Of a DNA stretch of 64,000 nucleotides, positions 12,582 to 24,763 are shown piece after piece. The stretch spans positions 18,142-82,141 of the forward strand of contig MNCI01014764.1 in assembly GCA_015680685.1 (NCBI GenBank), given 5' to 3'. Each line of letters starts with the position of its first letter. Position 1 is the first letter of the stretch. The position numbers and the translations under genes were made by a program. Under the pieces are notes generated by a model, which saw only the letters and a program-made list of their open reading frames with translations, made no database searches and was not told the origin of the DNA. The stretch comes from Gnetum montanum (Eukaryota > Streptophyta > Gnetopsida > Gnetales > Gnetaceae).

Positions 12582-13000
12582 CTACATGCAATGACACCCT
12601 GAGTCACTGTATGCGATGCATGGAACCTTCTTCTTCTCAATATTTTCAAGAGTATTTTTCTTAGATATTTCTAGGGAAAGATCATGGATACCTAGGTGCA
12701 CATCGATAGTGCTTAGCCATGCCCTTCCCATTATGATTGGGAAGTCCCCCTTACTATTCTTCACTTGCATCACCAAGAAGTCAGCTGGATACAACCATCC
12801 ACAAACAGTGGTAACAATGTCCTCTACTAATCCCAAGGGGACAGTGATGGATTGGTCAGCTAACTCTAAATGGACATTTCTATTTTTTAATGGGGGCATG
12901 TTTCAGGCCTTATACATTTCTTGGGATATTAGGTTGACATCGAAACCTGAATCCAAAAGAGCTTTGCATGGCTCATTCCCAGTGATTTGTATATATATTA
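12582..13000 (-). pseudogene. Aspartic protease of element A
   Basis: The block CKALLDSGFDVNLISQEMY holds the retropepsin D-S-G active site (near 12960). It is followed by LELADQSITVPLGLVEDI, FLVMQVKNSKGDFPIIMGRAWL and LGIHDLSLEI. The readable stretch 12899-12582 covers the flap-to-C-terminus half. It would process the polyprotein. A stop separates the active-site part from the rest. Confidence 0.85.
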
Positions 13001-15491
13001 GGGGACTCCTAGGATCAGAGAATTTCCTGGGAAGGTGGCTAGCTTGATCCAATTAGTAACGGCATGTGTTAACATGACCGTATGCATTGAATGTGGTGTT
13101 AATTTCAAAGGGGGCTCTGAAGCTTCAGTTGATACAAAGACATCCAAAGACTCAGCCACCTGGGGTTGCAAAGGCTTGGTTGGACTGTTGGTTTTGAAGA
13201 AAGATCTTTTCTTCGTACAATTTTCAGAACCAACAGTAGGTTGAGGATTAACAGCCCTTGTGGCATTACATTGTTGTGGCTGAGCAGGGAGTTCACCTTG
13301 CATTGTTGGAGTAGGTGGTAATGGAGCTATTGGTGGGAGAGGTGCGGCCGGATTGGAAGGATGGTATATTTATGGAATGTTGCCCCTAGCAGAGGAAGTC
13401 CTATAGTACTCATGGACTTGGTAGTGATGTTGGGGAGTAACGTGACCAATAGAGTCACACGGAGAGATTAGATGTTGCACGTAATATCCATATGGGTCAG
13501 GTTGCCAGTAAGGATATTGTTGCCTTAGTGGTGGCATTCCCCATGATTGTGGGTGCTACCACTATTGATGTTACTCAATTGGTTGTGGTGAAGTTCCACT
13601 TGGATAATATGTTAAAGGTTGGTGGAACTGCCTTGGATTACCTTGGGGATAAGGTAACCGTCAAGATGTTTTCCATTTGTTTAAACATGGATTAAGTGCA
13701 TACATCCCAACTCCTGTAAATGTGAGATTACAAGCCAACATCCCTTAGGATGGTCATATTAATAGATCTCACATCCACTATCATCACCCGTATCTAAGTC
13801 CACAACCTTTTCAATAATAGCAACTTTACCCTTACCCTTGTTACGTGCATTTTCTGCTTCTCTCTTTTTCCTTTTGTCACGATCACTACCTCGCTCTCTA
13901 CACTGTGACTCTACTTTGTTCACAGTTTGAAACCTACTATCCAGGGAGTCTCACATTTGGTCTACCTTTGCCATACTTCTAATGCTGACTTTTGGATAGG
14001 CAAGGTTTTCCTAGTCACCATCTCTTCAAGTGGTGACTCTTCCTTATCCTCACAAAATCTTACTCCCTTCTTTCGGAGGGAAGGATCTCGGTTATATTCT
14101 TTCACTCTTTTTTGTAGCTCACCTTCTATCTTAGCAACTTGCTCCAGTAGCCTATGAATTTGATGGGACCTAAGCTTAGATAATCTTCCTTGGGCATAAG
14201 TCCCAAGGGCTCTTCTTATTTCATGCCTAAGCCCATCTACAAGACGGCATAGTTGATTCTACTGTGAATAACCATGGCCAAGACAACTATGTAATAGTGC
14301 ATAATAGTAGCCTATGGCGGCATCCAAGGGTTCATGACTTCCTTGTTTCCATCCTTGGATTTGCTTTCATAGGTTAGACACCCGGGAGTATGTTTGGTAC
14401 TTGTCGTTGAATAGCTCTAACATAGTACTCCACCTACAAATGGATTCTAGTTCTAAGCACCAGTACTAGCTTTCAGCTTCTTTTATTAGTGTTCGTGGAA
14501 ACCACTTAAGCTTTTGCCACTCATTTTCTATGTTTTTCAAGGCACATGCATCGTGAAATGCTTGTAAGTGATTTTGAGGATCAATGTTATATCCCCCTTC
14601 AAATCATGGGATGTTATTCATGTCTAACCTCTTGATCCTACTATCTTATCGGTGCCTCATTAGAACTCTCATAGCCTCAATTATATCTAATATGCTTCAT
14701 GTAGCGAGTAGGGGTTCATCATGATCATCTCGTTTGTAGCATCTATGGTGCCTACGCGGTTCCCTACTTTCCCTTCTTCTATGGCATGATTCCCTAGAGT
14801 GCCCTCATCCTTTGTCTTGGTCTGTGACTCCCACTTTGTTTGCCCTTATCCTCATGATCTATTTCTCTATGGCTATGTATAAACATAGAAGGAGAGGGTG
14901 AAGGAGACGATGAAGGTAAAGAAGAAGGAGAACTACCATCATGACAGTGTCTACTACCTTCTCTTTGGTGGTCTCTGCCTCAATCGCAATTGCGATCAAA
15001 ATTCCCACCTTTGTCATGTGTTTTTGTTCCTTTCTCAAACACATTGTGTCCATTGGTATTAGCACCTAGGTTATGAATAGTAGAATGAAGGTTCTGATAC
15101 ACAACCCCTTGGCCAAAGTCAAGGGCAAGAACATCATTATGTGGGTGACTATCTGAGGCAAGTTCATCACCCTCAATTTCTCTTAAAATGTGGGGAGTAG
15201 TCTTAGATCATTTTCCCTTCAAGGATTTATGGTGTCTCTCCTATTGCAAATCCCTTTGACGTTGCGCTTCTATGGGATGATAGTCTCTTGAATCATAGTC
15301 CTGCGTAATGTACTTAGCATGTAAGTGTTGCATGCCTATTCGCGTGAGAGCANGCCAATTCCTTAATAGTTTCGTGTGGTATATGTTCATCCCAATGAAT
15401 ATGTACCNCAACATCATGTGTATCTTGCCATCGATTGCTTCTTGTGTTAGTCCTAGGCAGTGAAGTGCTTTTATGCAAAGAAGAAGACATT
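13001..15491 (-). pseudogene. gag: gag of element A (decayed)
   Basis: The ATG at 15491 begins MSSSLHKSTSLPRTNTRSN, as in D. An Arg/His-rich and Ser-Pro-rich stretch lies near 14870-14990, and the Gag core (W..ML.LFN.KYQ.Y equivalent) near 14380-14440. At 13740-13790 the zinc knuckle reads C-E-I-Y-x3-H-x4-C: the second Cys is Tyr. A Gln/Pro-rich linker leads to protease (13303-12998). Many stops. A 54-bp segment between Ns at 15353 and 15408 is inverted relative to D. Confidence 0.8.
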
Positions 15492-15602
15492 TTGTCTTGT
15501 TCAGTGTGCAATGTACTATTGTATTTTTCTTAATCAACCCTAAGGGTTCGTTCCAATGATGTAAATGATTTTCTAAGTTCTACTTAGTGCACAAACAACT
15601 AA

Positions 15603-15621
15603 GTCCCTGGAAACGGCACCA
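15603..15621 (-). other. Primer-binding site of element A (tRNA-Asp type)
   Basis: Minus strand TGGTGCCGTTTCCAGGGAC, one T after the TCATCA end of the 5' LTR. It differs from the tRNA-Asp complement at few positions. Confidence 0.8.
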
Positions 15622-15622
15622 A

Positions 15623-16455
15623 TGATGAGCGGCAAGGTACGCCTACGCTCAACCATACGAATACGAGCATTTCACACATGATCCGATCAAATTCCAAAGA
15701 CTAAGTGCCTATGCACCTTTGTGGAAGAATAACAGGTTGATTAATTGTTGTCTTCCCAAACTTACTTGTATGTCATGGTTGTATGGTTAAGTAAGCTTGA
15801 GGCATATGATTTTTATGGCTTTTATGTGTTTTATATCCTGTGGTAGTAAGGAGGAGAGAGAGATAACTAAGTAACTAATCCAATTTAACTATTTATTAGC
15901 TAAGTTCTAATTATTCCTAACACTAGTATCCAATCCCACTCGCTATACACATCCTGAACTAGTGCAACGCTACTAGGATTACCAAACACTAATCGTTACT
16001 GGGTTACCAAGTGCTACACGCATGCTCAAAGAAGTCGTACTGAGTGTATTTAACTAAGAGAGTTGTAAGGTGAGGGAGATCATTAATTAACTAGGAAAGC
16101 ATTAAATAATAATTAACACTAATTAATCTATTCTATATGCTGCAAGGTTTATCATAAAGTTTGTCTTTATTTCCATACACAAAGTGTGCTTAGGTACACA
16201 ATGCTCGAATAAAGATCCGTTCACTCTATGACTCCTACTGTGGGCATGCAGAAATAATTCTAACTCTAGAGGAAAAAATGGCAAGAGTTTGGCTAAGGGA
16301 CTAACTTCTACCTGTCAGAAACCAAGGGTACCACCTCTTATTTACAAGCAAGGAGGCAGGCCGCGATATTGGGTATCTGATATTGCATGGTCGATCTAAT
16401 ATCGCGGACGCGATCCCGTGGATGCAAATCGCGTACGTGATATCAAGGTTCATCA
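15623..16455 (-). repeat. 5' LTR of element A
   Basis: 833 bp, paired with 6631-7481 and bounded by TGATGAGCGGCAAGG and AAGGTTCATCA (plus-strand view). It differs from the 3' LTR by scattered substitutions and small gaps, so the insertion is not recent. The GATATC-type U3 motifs lie at 16365-16447. Confidence 0.92.
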
Positions 16456-17564
16456 ATTTTTATATGCAAGGAGTTGTTTGCATTGTTATTCAACCATTTA
16501 ATTTTCTTCTTTTATAATTTTTATTTTGATTCATTATGTATTTTTATGCTCCATGACACCTATTTTATTTAAATGTCTGTTAATTTGCCCATAAATTTTT
16601 ATTGGCATCCTTTAATTTTTATCATGTTGCATTTTATTTTCTATCTAACACCTTTTTATCCTAAGCCTAAGTTAGCTAAGAGTTTTAACATGTGACCCAT
16701 GCCTAAAGGTGCTCCTTTAGCTAATGGCCAAAGTCTATAACACATATGCATTAATCATTAATTAATTATTTATAATCACTTTAATTTTTGTTTCCTAATC
16801 TTTTCTTATTTGGTGGTTTTTTTTTTCAATATGATGGTTAGTTGGCCTTATGGTTGTGGGCCAATGATGATGCAATATGATATCACTACAAGAGATATGA
16901 ACTTGGTTTAGACTCCTAAAGGATAGGCATGTTGATCATTTTAATCATGCTCTATACATAGGATCAATTGTAACCATGATAAGGCATCTCATGTTCTACT
17001 TGTGCAATTTCTTCTACCTTTGTTTCATATTACTACTATGTTTCAATTATGAATTTGATGATTTTGTGTAGAATAGTATATGATTTAGACATTAATTGTT
17101 ACATAGGTGTGTGTTGAAACAATGAAGTAATTCATATTTAATTTCTTAAGTATCCAAGGATACTTGTAGGAGTTGTTATACAAGGACATTAAGGAAAAAG
17201 TATACTTTGAGGAGGACACACCTCTATAACTCTTGGGGATTATGCCTAAGAACCAAAATGACATACTCTACATCTTTATCTTTATGCATCATTATGAATT
17301 TTTTACTGCATTTTACTAAAGTCTCATTAATTCCCCTAAATTCTCATGTTTTTCAACTAAAAACACATGATTTTGATCCTTTCAAGTTATTTTATCCATA
17401 GTTAAGAGACATCCTCTATTATGGAAACCCTTCGAAAGCTTTGAAATACTCAAAATGCATGAAATTAGTGGAATTTCAAAGACAAATTGAGTAAGAATAT
17501 TATTTTTAGGGTCTATGATATCATATCTACGACAATGTAGGATCTACGATGTTACATCTACAAC
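16456..17564. other. Spacer between elements A and C, nothing recognised
   Basis: AT-rich, no ORF with a recognisable domain, no LTR pair. The final 60 bases contain GATATCATATC-like and 'gatctacgatgttacatctac' motifs reminiscent of the U3 of relic G, but too diverged to assign. Confidence 0.4.
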
Positions 17565-18945
17565 TGAAAAACCACCAAAATTGCATGTTGTAACTTTATT
17601 TGCATTATAACCTTAACCCCATGAAACCTAAGGCTAAACTTTATTGTAAATGTGAAGATTGCAATCTAAGAGATGCAATTTCACATACTTTGGCTTTTGG
17701 GGCTGAAAAATGCCTCATAAGTAGTCAAATCCTCATCCCCTAAGTGAAAAAAGCTATATCATGCCTATATTTGATCTTGGGGGGGTTAAAATGCCTTTTG
17801 GACTACTAAAATTGACATTTTAATGGGTTTTTTTGGAGGGTATAAATTTTACTACGCTGGAAACACTTGAGGGGGATGTAACACCACCCATGCCTATCGT
17901 GGGAGATATAACTCTTGCCTCCAATTATTACTTACATCTCCCAACATTGCACCTTTCTCCTAGTGTTTCTCCAACATGGGTCCAACATGGATGTAGCGTG
18001 GGTCCAATGTTACTCCAGTGTGGATCCAACGTTGTTCTAGTGGGATGTTATACCCCTAGCATGGGTGCCATATCCCAAGCATGGGTGTCATCCCCTAGTA
18101 TTTCCCATGCACCTCAGCATGGCTCCTGCAAGTCCAATGTGGGTAAAATTCCCATTTACTATTTTTAGTAAATGGAATGGTTTTGGTACCTTGGGGATAT
18201 CAAAACTTACCATACCTAAACACTTGCAACACCTACACATAATAGCCAATCTATTTAGGTAGAAAATTTGCAGCCAAATTTATGGCCAAAACCTTATGAA
18301 AAACAAGCTCAAACACCATGAAAGGGTTCCACATTTTTGAAAATTCTACCACTTGAAAACATCGCTTTTGGAGTACTTTTCAATGTGGAACCCATAACTA
18401 TTGTATTTTTTTTACCTCCCTGAGACTGTGTGTGGTCTTGCACCAATGCTAAGCAACCTAGGCATTGAGACTTCCAACATGTATCTTCTTAGCAACCCAA
18501 AACCTCCACACATCTCAGCCCCTTGGACCACAAACATTGCAGATCTAGTGAGGATTGCAACAAGGTTTCACATTTTTAGGAGTTATGGAGCATCTAGATT
18601 GTGGAGCTATAGATTCCAAGCACCCATCAAAGTGAGCCCCCTTGGCATCCTTAGGCATCCCTTGTACACATTTTTGGACCTCCTTTTATTTTATAATAAA
18701 TCTTAAAGTTCAATTTTGTTGTGCAAGTTGAATTTATTTTCTACATTTTTGTTCATTTATTTAATTAGATTTGCATTACATTTCTATTTTTCTACCCTTG
18801 TTTACATTTTTCAAGTCCCTAGGTGATCTGCTAGACTATCTAGGGCACCTTAGATCTCATTTTTTTAAGGCCCTTAGGATTAGAGGTTAAAGGTGTTTTG
18901 TTGGAATTTTTGGGTTTTTAGCAACCAAGATTTTCAATTGTTATA
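17565..18945 (+). repeat. 5' LTR of element C
   Basis: About 1.38 kb, aligning with 27276-27952 joined to 33952-34684 (TGAAAAACCACCAAAATTGC start; end near CAATTGTTATA). It includes a degenerate array of CATGGGT/CAACRTGG motifs (17940-18150), a TAATAAATCTT polyadenylation-like signal near 18692, and a long conserved downstream part. Unrelated to the TGATGA...TCATCA LTRs. Confidence 0.85.
17940..18150 (+). repeat. CATGGGT-type motif array in element C LTR
   Basis: Short degenerate units such as CCAACATGGGT, TCCAGTGTGGATCCAACG and AGCATGGGTGTCAT recur about every 15-25 bp. The corresponding array in the 3' LTR is at 27650-27900. A further trace appears past the LTR at 19090-19200. Confidence 0.65.
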
Positions 18946-18951
18946 GTTTTC

Positions 18952-18970
18952 TAGTGCTAGAAGGAGGGCC
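18952..18970 (+). other. Candidate primer-binding site of element C
   Basis: TAGTGCTAGAAGGAGGGCC lies 6 nt after the inferred end of the 5' LTR. It resembles a decayed TGGCGC-type primer site. The primer tRNA was not identified. Confidence 0.35.
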
Positions 18971-19609
18971 TTCACCCAAATTCTACATCCAAACTTGTTG
19001 CCTATGTACCAACATTGCTTGTAACATTGTGAAGAGAGGTGTACTACCCCCACCCCCCTCTCACTCCTAGTGTTGGTGTTACCACCAAAACCCAATGTGG
19101 GTGTTTGAATTTTCGCAGAAAATTCACAATAATTGCTGGATTTTCTAAAGCCAACATGGGTGTATGTCATACACCCCTCAACATGGGTTTCATACCCCTA
19201 AACTACCCAAACCACATCCCACACACCCCCATCGCACCCCACCACCCTCCCCCCTCCTTAAATTTTTTAGCAAAACCCACTTTTTTTCAAAAAGAACATT
19301 GTTTTGGCCAAGAGGGAGGAACTCCAATATAGTGCAAGTAGGTAAGATAATTTTTGGCACCTTACCCCGTTACCCCCATCTCTTTCCATTTATAGCAAGC
19401 TACACTATTGGGAAATCCAACTTCCTAAAAGTTTTACTAAAAATAATAAAAAGTCAAAACAATATCTTTTGACAATGTCTTTTAGCTAATCAATCGTACT
19501 ACCCCTTAACCTAATAAACATGGTATCTAGCTAAGATGAAGTTTTTGTTTATGACCCAAAAGACCCTATGGTCATAGAATGAAGGTAATCACTTAGGCAA
19601 AGAGGCAAA

Positions 19610-20975
19610 AACCTAAATTTCGTGATCATTAATGAGGAGTTTTACAACTTCCTTTGTGCCAAGATACAAGCTAGTCTCTTGATACCATGCTCCAAATCTA
19701 ACGCTAAGCATCAATTCGAAATTATACATCAAGATGGAAAAGAATACATCCCATCCCCTTATAACCAAATCCCCCTCATAGAATTTTCTGCACAACTACT
19801 CATACAACTCATAGAGGTTGATAAGTTTAATGAGGAAATTAGCTTAGAGGATCCGTAAGAAGAGGAAGAGGGGTTTGAGGCCAAACAAGAGCTAGACACC
19901 TTTATTGAAAGTCTTTTCCAACCTTTGGCTCCCTGAACAACTACACCTAACTCTACATCTCTTACCTCATCAATGGTACAAGTTCCTCAGCCCAACTCTC
20001 CACCCATGCATCCTACCATGTTTGGGTCCACACCCATCATCACCACACACTAGACACAACTTGTGTCTCAATCCACCTTCTTATTCTTGTCAATGTTCTT
20101 TACAGCACAACCTCACTTCATTCACCTAGCCATGGTGATGTCTACCTTGCCATCTCCCTTTTTCATACCAATGGGACCCTCATTGGGGCCCCAAGAAATA
20201 CAAGCTTCTCAAACACCCTTTGCTCCCTTCATACCATAAGTTCCAACTTAGACCCCTTTCTCCTTGTTTAGCCTACCTACAATGGTGGTCACCCAACCTT
20301 TGTCATCTGTATCAATACCCATCACATAGCCCCATGTCTCACAACTTCTTTCTGAACCATCAACACAAGTACCATATCCTACAAGAATGTCCCAATGCTT
20401 GGATCAAGCCTTTCAAATGATCCAAGACCTTACCAAAGAGCTTCAAAAACTTAAGGTCAACATAACTTAGATATTCAAGGTTCTATATTTCTACCAAGAT
20501 GATCCTATAAGCCCTATAGTGCCTCAAATAACCTTGCCCATGGGTTTGTCTATTCTAAACTTCACCAAATACAATGATGAATAGGATCCTAACACACATC
20601 TAGTCACCTTCCAATTTGAGTGCCTCTTTTTGCAAGCTTGGCCTCAAATGATACTAAGGATTTTTCCCATGTCTCTCAAGGGTAAGGCTCTAGATTGGTA
20701 CTAAATCCTACCTAGAGGTTCCATCTCCTTCCTTGAAGTCTTAATAACCCAATTTGTCAACTGCTTCAGATACAACTTGAAGCCAGATGCCACATTAGAA
20801 CAATTGATGAAGGTGAGGCAGGGGCCACTTGAACCAATCAAAAGGTTCATTCAAAGGTGGAACTCAATACTTAATGAGATCCCAAAGCCTATTGCTAAAA
20901 CTCACCTCTTGGCCATCTACAAGGGAGTAGTAAATGACTATATCAAGTTGAAGCTATATTACCTAGAACCCTAGA
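19610..20975 (+). pseudogene. gag: gag of element C (decayed)
   Basis: A Gln/Pro/Ser-rich segment is followed by a retrotransposon-gag core: FTKYNDE*DPNTHLVTFQ, LRIFPMSLKGKALDWY, and RQGPLEPIKRFIQRWNSI (20812-20866), the last in an open stretch from 20777 to 20974. Stops interrupt the frame at several places. The core differs clearly from gag of A/B/D/E. It would form the particle shell. C therefore belongs to another gypsy lineage than its neighbours. Confidence 0.75.
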
Positions 20976-22016
20976 TACTAAGACAAGCCTTCTCGCAAAC
21001 TAACATCAAGGAAGCAACTGAGGCAAGCAACGATCTAACCTACATGGCCTATAAAAATTAGCATGTGAGGAGGAATAAGGATAAACCCAAGTAAGAACAT
21101 ACAATTGTGGCCATAGTAGAGAAAGGCTCAAAACAAGGAGAGAGGCAAGAATGACCATCATGCAACACATCTTTTGACTCATCCCAACCATCCACTTTCT
21201 ATGCTCCAAATCAACCAAGACCAAACTCTGGGCAGAAGGATAGGTTTAAGTACACTAGGTTGCCTATGAAGCCCTTTGAGCTTCTAGAATAGTTGGTTAA
21301 AGACAACCATATACAACATAAGCAACTATCTAAAGAATCTTGTAAGAGGCACAATCGTCTTTGTGACATAGCTAGAGATCCAACCGTAGCTACCAAAGAA
21401 AATCCAAAGCTACCAAGGTACTTTAGGTTGGATAGGTATTATCATTATCATCAAATGGCTAGTCATGACATCAATTTTTTTCCTAGCATTAAAGGATGAC
21501 CTTGAGAAGATGATAGACCATAGAGAGTTGGTGTTGAATGAGCCCAACTCTCCAAGAGCCAACAACAACTCCCATACCGTAGCCTCATTCACAAAAGCCA
21601 AATAGTCTAATTCTCCTAGAGAACCATTTGTCATTAGAGTACCATCATAGCCCTAAAATACAAAGCCTAGAGAGCCATTTGTCATATGGGTACCACCTCC
21701 TCCAGCTCCTAAGAAGCCTTTCATCATATGTGTTCCCCTTTCAATGGCTTCAACATCACAACATAATCAACGAGTTATTAAGCTTCTAAAGCCTAGGGAA
21801 CCATTTGTTATTTAGGTCCCTTCACCTTCAATGAGTAAGCCTATAACAACCCATGACCAAACCTCACCTATAGTGGCCCACAACTTAGAGGTTAGCAAGA
21901 AACCATTGCCATAATGGCTATGAAAACAACCTGTTGCCAAACCAACAACAAAGCCTACTAAACGTGGCTGACAATAAAAGGCTTCAAAACAATCTACACC
22001 AAGATCAACTACATTC

Positions 22017-22820
22017 ATGGACAAGGGGCCCAAGGCATATGCATTGAAAACTAAGCCACAAATTCTAGGAAGGATGGAGAAGGTTAGAATCACAAAGGCT
22101 GAAACATCATGTGCTAAGGAAAAGAACTTCCTTGGAATAATGGAGAAAGCCAAACAGTCATTAAAGCAAAAGAACACATCACCAAACTTGTACAACTTGA
22201 TCATGACCTCTCCTACACATAAGAATGTGTTAGCTCAAGCGTTAACCTCTATCCCTGTGAGTAGAGACATGTCCATAAACAAAGAGTCAATGCACTTTAT
22301 CATTGAGCAAACTTCACTTAGGGAAAATGGGCGTAAACCCATGCGCAACTTCCAAAATAGTGAAGTGAAAATTGACTCTCAAAACAGAGAAGTGCTATTT
22401 GCTTCTCTCCTCATTACTATATATGTTGGTAGATTCAAGGTTCACTGTGTTCATGTGAATGATGGAGCAGCCACGAATGTGATACCATATTCCATTGTTG
22501 ACAAGTTAGGCTTAATCAAGAATATCCAAGAAACTACAACCTCAGCACTTAAGTCATTTGATGGATCACGAGTAGCGGTGCGAGGTTCTATCACCTTGGA
22601 TTTCATAGCCAGGGAATAGTTTCCTACATCTGTCAACTTCCTAGTGGTTGAAGAGACACATGGGTTTAACTTGATCCTAAAGAGACCATGGTTGGCTAAG
22701 CTTCATGCAGTTTCATCCCCTATACATCAAGAGATTCACTTGCCCTATGAGGAAGGAAAAATTGTGATCTTTGGAGATAATGTGTCGTTACCTTCAGATA
22801 ATTATTTTAGCATTGATTGA
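22017..22820 (+). pseudogene. Aspartic protease region of element C
   Basis: One reading frame runs from 22017 to 22820 with a single internal stop (TAG 22617-22619). It contains FKVHCVHVNDGAATNVIPYS, the retropepsin active-site block, with Asn at the position normally held by the catalytic Asp. ALKSFDGSRVAVRGSITLDF, FLVVEETHGFNLIL and RPWLAKLHAVSSPIHQEI follow, as expected in gypsy proteases. No RT follows. The Asn and the stop suggest it is inactive. Confidence 0.75.
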
Positions 22821-23460
22821 GGTTCAAAGGTAGAGTTTCAAGAGGAGACATCTAAAGCTCAAGCTGGGGCCAAAATCGACAAAACCAACAATAACAACAA
22901 TGAAGCTAAAGTCATCAAACGCGATCAACCAAAACACCTATTATTTTCCATGTCAAACAAGCAACATTTTGAGTGTGATGGTGACTTACCAAAGGCCAAA
23001 CAACAAGTGCATTGTAAATATATTATCCCTTCTTTTGCTAACAAAAGCTTGTTCACCTTTGCAACCTTATACCATGTTTCATGGTTTGTTTTATCCCTAT
23101 ACGTCCTTTTGACGTTATTCCATACTTGCTAGGCAGGTATGGACCATGGCTCACCAAGGCCTAAAATTGGCAACATCGTTGGCATCGTTTGCAAGTTTTA
23201 CCTATATGCATATACCCTAATTTACAATTGTTATTACATCACATTTTATTTATCATTTTTATTTTTTTAGCCTTGCTACATTTACCATTTATATTTATAA
23301 CATATAAAAAAAATTAAAATCAACAAATAGCCAGTCACATTGTGTGATAGGGATGTAGCAATAGCCATAATTGCTCAATGCAACAAGATGACAATGAGTA
23401 ATACAATCTCTAAAATATTAATGACTCAAAGTAATGACATCCACAATGTGGCAAAAAAAC
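22821..23460. other. Non-coding interior of element C
   Basis: No domain recognised. A segment near 23140-23180 (accatggctcaccaaggcc, then taaaattggcaac) recurs, slightly changed, at 25371-25400 and again at about 25405-25430. The RBP-like retrocopy and CpG-rich block lie between these copies. Confidence 0.4.
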
Positions 23461-23469
23461 AATATAGCC

Positions 23470-24197
23470 AAAGCGACCACGCATGAAACTACATTTTGCA
23501 ACCCAAAATATGTTGAACACTGATCCGAATAATACAACTATATTTGTTGGTGGTTTGGATCCTTCTGTTACGGATGAAACTTTGAGACAAGTTTTTGGCC
23601 AGTACGGAGAGCTTATGCATGTAAAAGTTCCAGATGCGGTTTTGTTCAGTTCAGCTGAAGGACGTGTGCTGAGGAAGTGTTGCAGCAACTCCATGGCAGT
23701 GTACTTGACCAACAAGGTATTCGGCTATCTTGGGGTTGAAGTCCTACAAATAAACAACATGTGGGTGGGTGGGTGCAACCTCAGCAGCCAGATCTCAGTC
23801 AACGGAATAGAGGATACTATCCTTATGGTCAGGGGTATGAAGGAGCTTATCCCTGTCCACCACAGTCACAAGACCCAACCATGCATAGTTATGCACCATA
23901 TGCAGCATACGGAAACCACCAACAAGAAGTCAATTAGATGATGCATACACATATATATTATTCTTAGCTTGCATTTTATATTGATGCACCACTTGGGTGG
24001 ATGCTTTTGTGTTCTGTGAGGTCTCTGTATGATTTAATGCTGAATTAATTGGAGAATAGCTTAGATGCATAGTGATGTCGAATTTTATCTGTTACATGAT
24101 ATTTTAACGTTTCTATATTGTGATTTTCCATGTCTGTGTCTGTACTGACAAATGAATATGGTTTTAGAATGCAAAATGGAAATATGGTAAAAAAACA
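23470..24197 (+). pseudogene. RBP45/47-type RNA-binding protein retrocopy (third RRM to 3' UTR)
   Basis: The frame from 23483 carries DPNNTTIFVGGLDPSVTDET and LRQVFGQYGELMHVKVP, the start of the third RRM of plant RBP45/RBP47 proteins (RNP2 = IFVGGL). A short deletion after this shifts the frame. In the neighbouring frame the RNP1-like RCGFVQFS, then LQQLHGS and LSWG-like sequence continue. Further on, shifted codons read QPDLSQ..RGYYPYGQGYEG and end near a TAG at 23936-23938 after a Tyr/Gln/Ala-rich tail, as in the real protein. Coding sequence and 3' UTR-like sequence run on without an intron and end near an A7 run (24189-24195). This fits a 5'-truncated processed pseudogene. RBP45/47 proteins bind poly(A)/U-rich RNA. 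Confidence 0.8.
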
Positions 24198-24763
24198 GAG
24201 AGGGATATTTTACCTTCCAAGACGGTGGCAGGCCACGAATAAGAGTGGTTGGCCTGCATGGTCAAGCTACGATAGATCTAGCTAGCAGGCCGTGCATCCC
24301 TCTTGTGGCCTTCGGCAGGCAGCCTGGTGGCCTTGCCATCCTCCACCATCCTGCTAATTCTGTCACGGAAAACCTTCTTTCATGGCTGGAAGGTCGTATC
24401 TTGGCGGACCGGAAAACTCGGTGGGTTGTGCTAAAAATTTCGTGGGCAATAGCGATACCACCCACGGCCGCACCCCAGACCTCAGCGGCGACTTCGGCAG
24501 CGACTCCGTCCAAAGTCGGACTCCGATTGAAAGTCCTGCGGCCTCAACCACGACTACGCCACGGGCGCCGATGCTGACGTTCCCCAAGACAGTGGAGGTC
24601 CCCAGTTCAGGTCTGGTCACTCCCCCCACTGCTCAACATGGCAATGGCAGAGCCGGGTCTGTATAGATCGGCTTCAGAATGTCTCTGTTGGCGTTGGTGG
24701 CAACTTGAAATGCACTTTGCCGGCGATTTTTGCCTCCTATTTTAGGGCATCGTCGCACACACG

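Larger units (their letters stand above)
6631..16455 (-). mobile_element. Element A: full-length, decayed Ty3/gypsy retrotransposon
   Basis: A 9.8-kb minus-strand element with two LTRs (6631-7481 and 15623-16455), primer-binding site, gag, protease, RT, RNase H, integrase, a long 3' region and a polypurine tract in canonical order. Flanks are GTTTT (6626-6630) and ATTTT (16456-16460), a 5-bp duplication with one mismatch. Termini are TGATGA...TCATCA. Features pointing to the Athila/Tat side of Ty3/gypsy: tRNA-Asp primer site, no chromodomain after the integrase GPY module, and about 1.9 kb between integrase and 3' LTR. Multiple stops in all domains make it non-autonomous now. Confidence 0.93.

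Noticed and set aside
12616-13047. 143-codon plus-strand open frame across element A's protease (and 40553-41257 minus, 55994-56263 plus)
   Set aside because: Antisense shadow of the protease; the sense strand carries the D-S-G motif and conserved downstream blocks.
16456-17564. Possible further LTR between A and C
   Set aside because: GATATCATATC and ctacgatg motifs near 17515-17560 recall U3 of relic G, but no termini, TATA region or partner copy could be identified.
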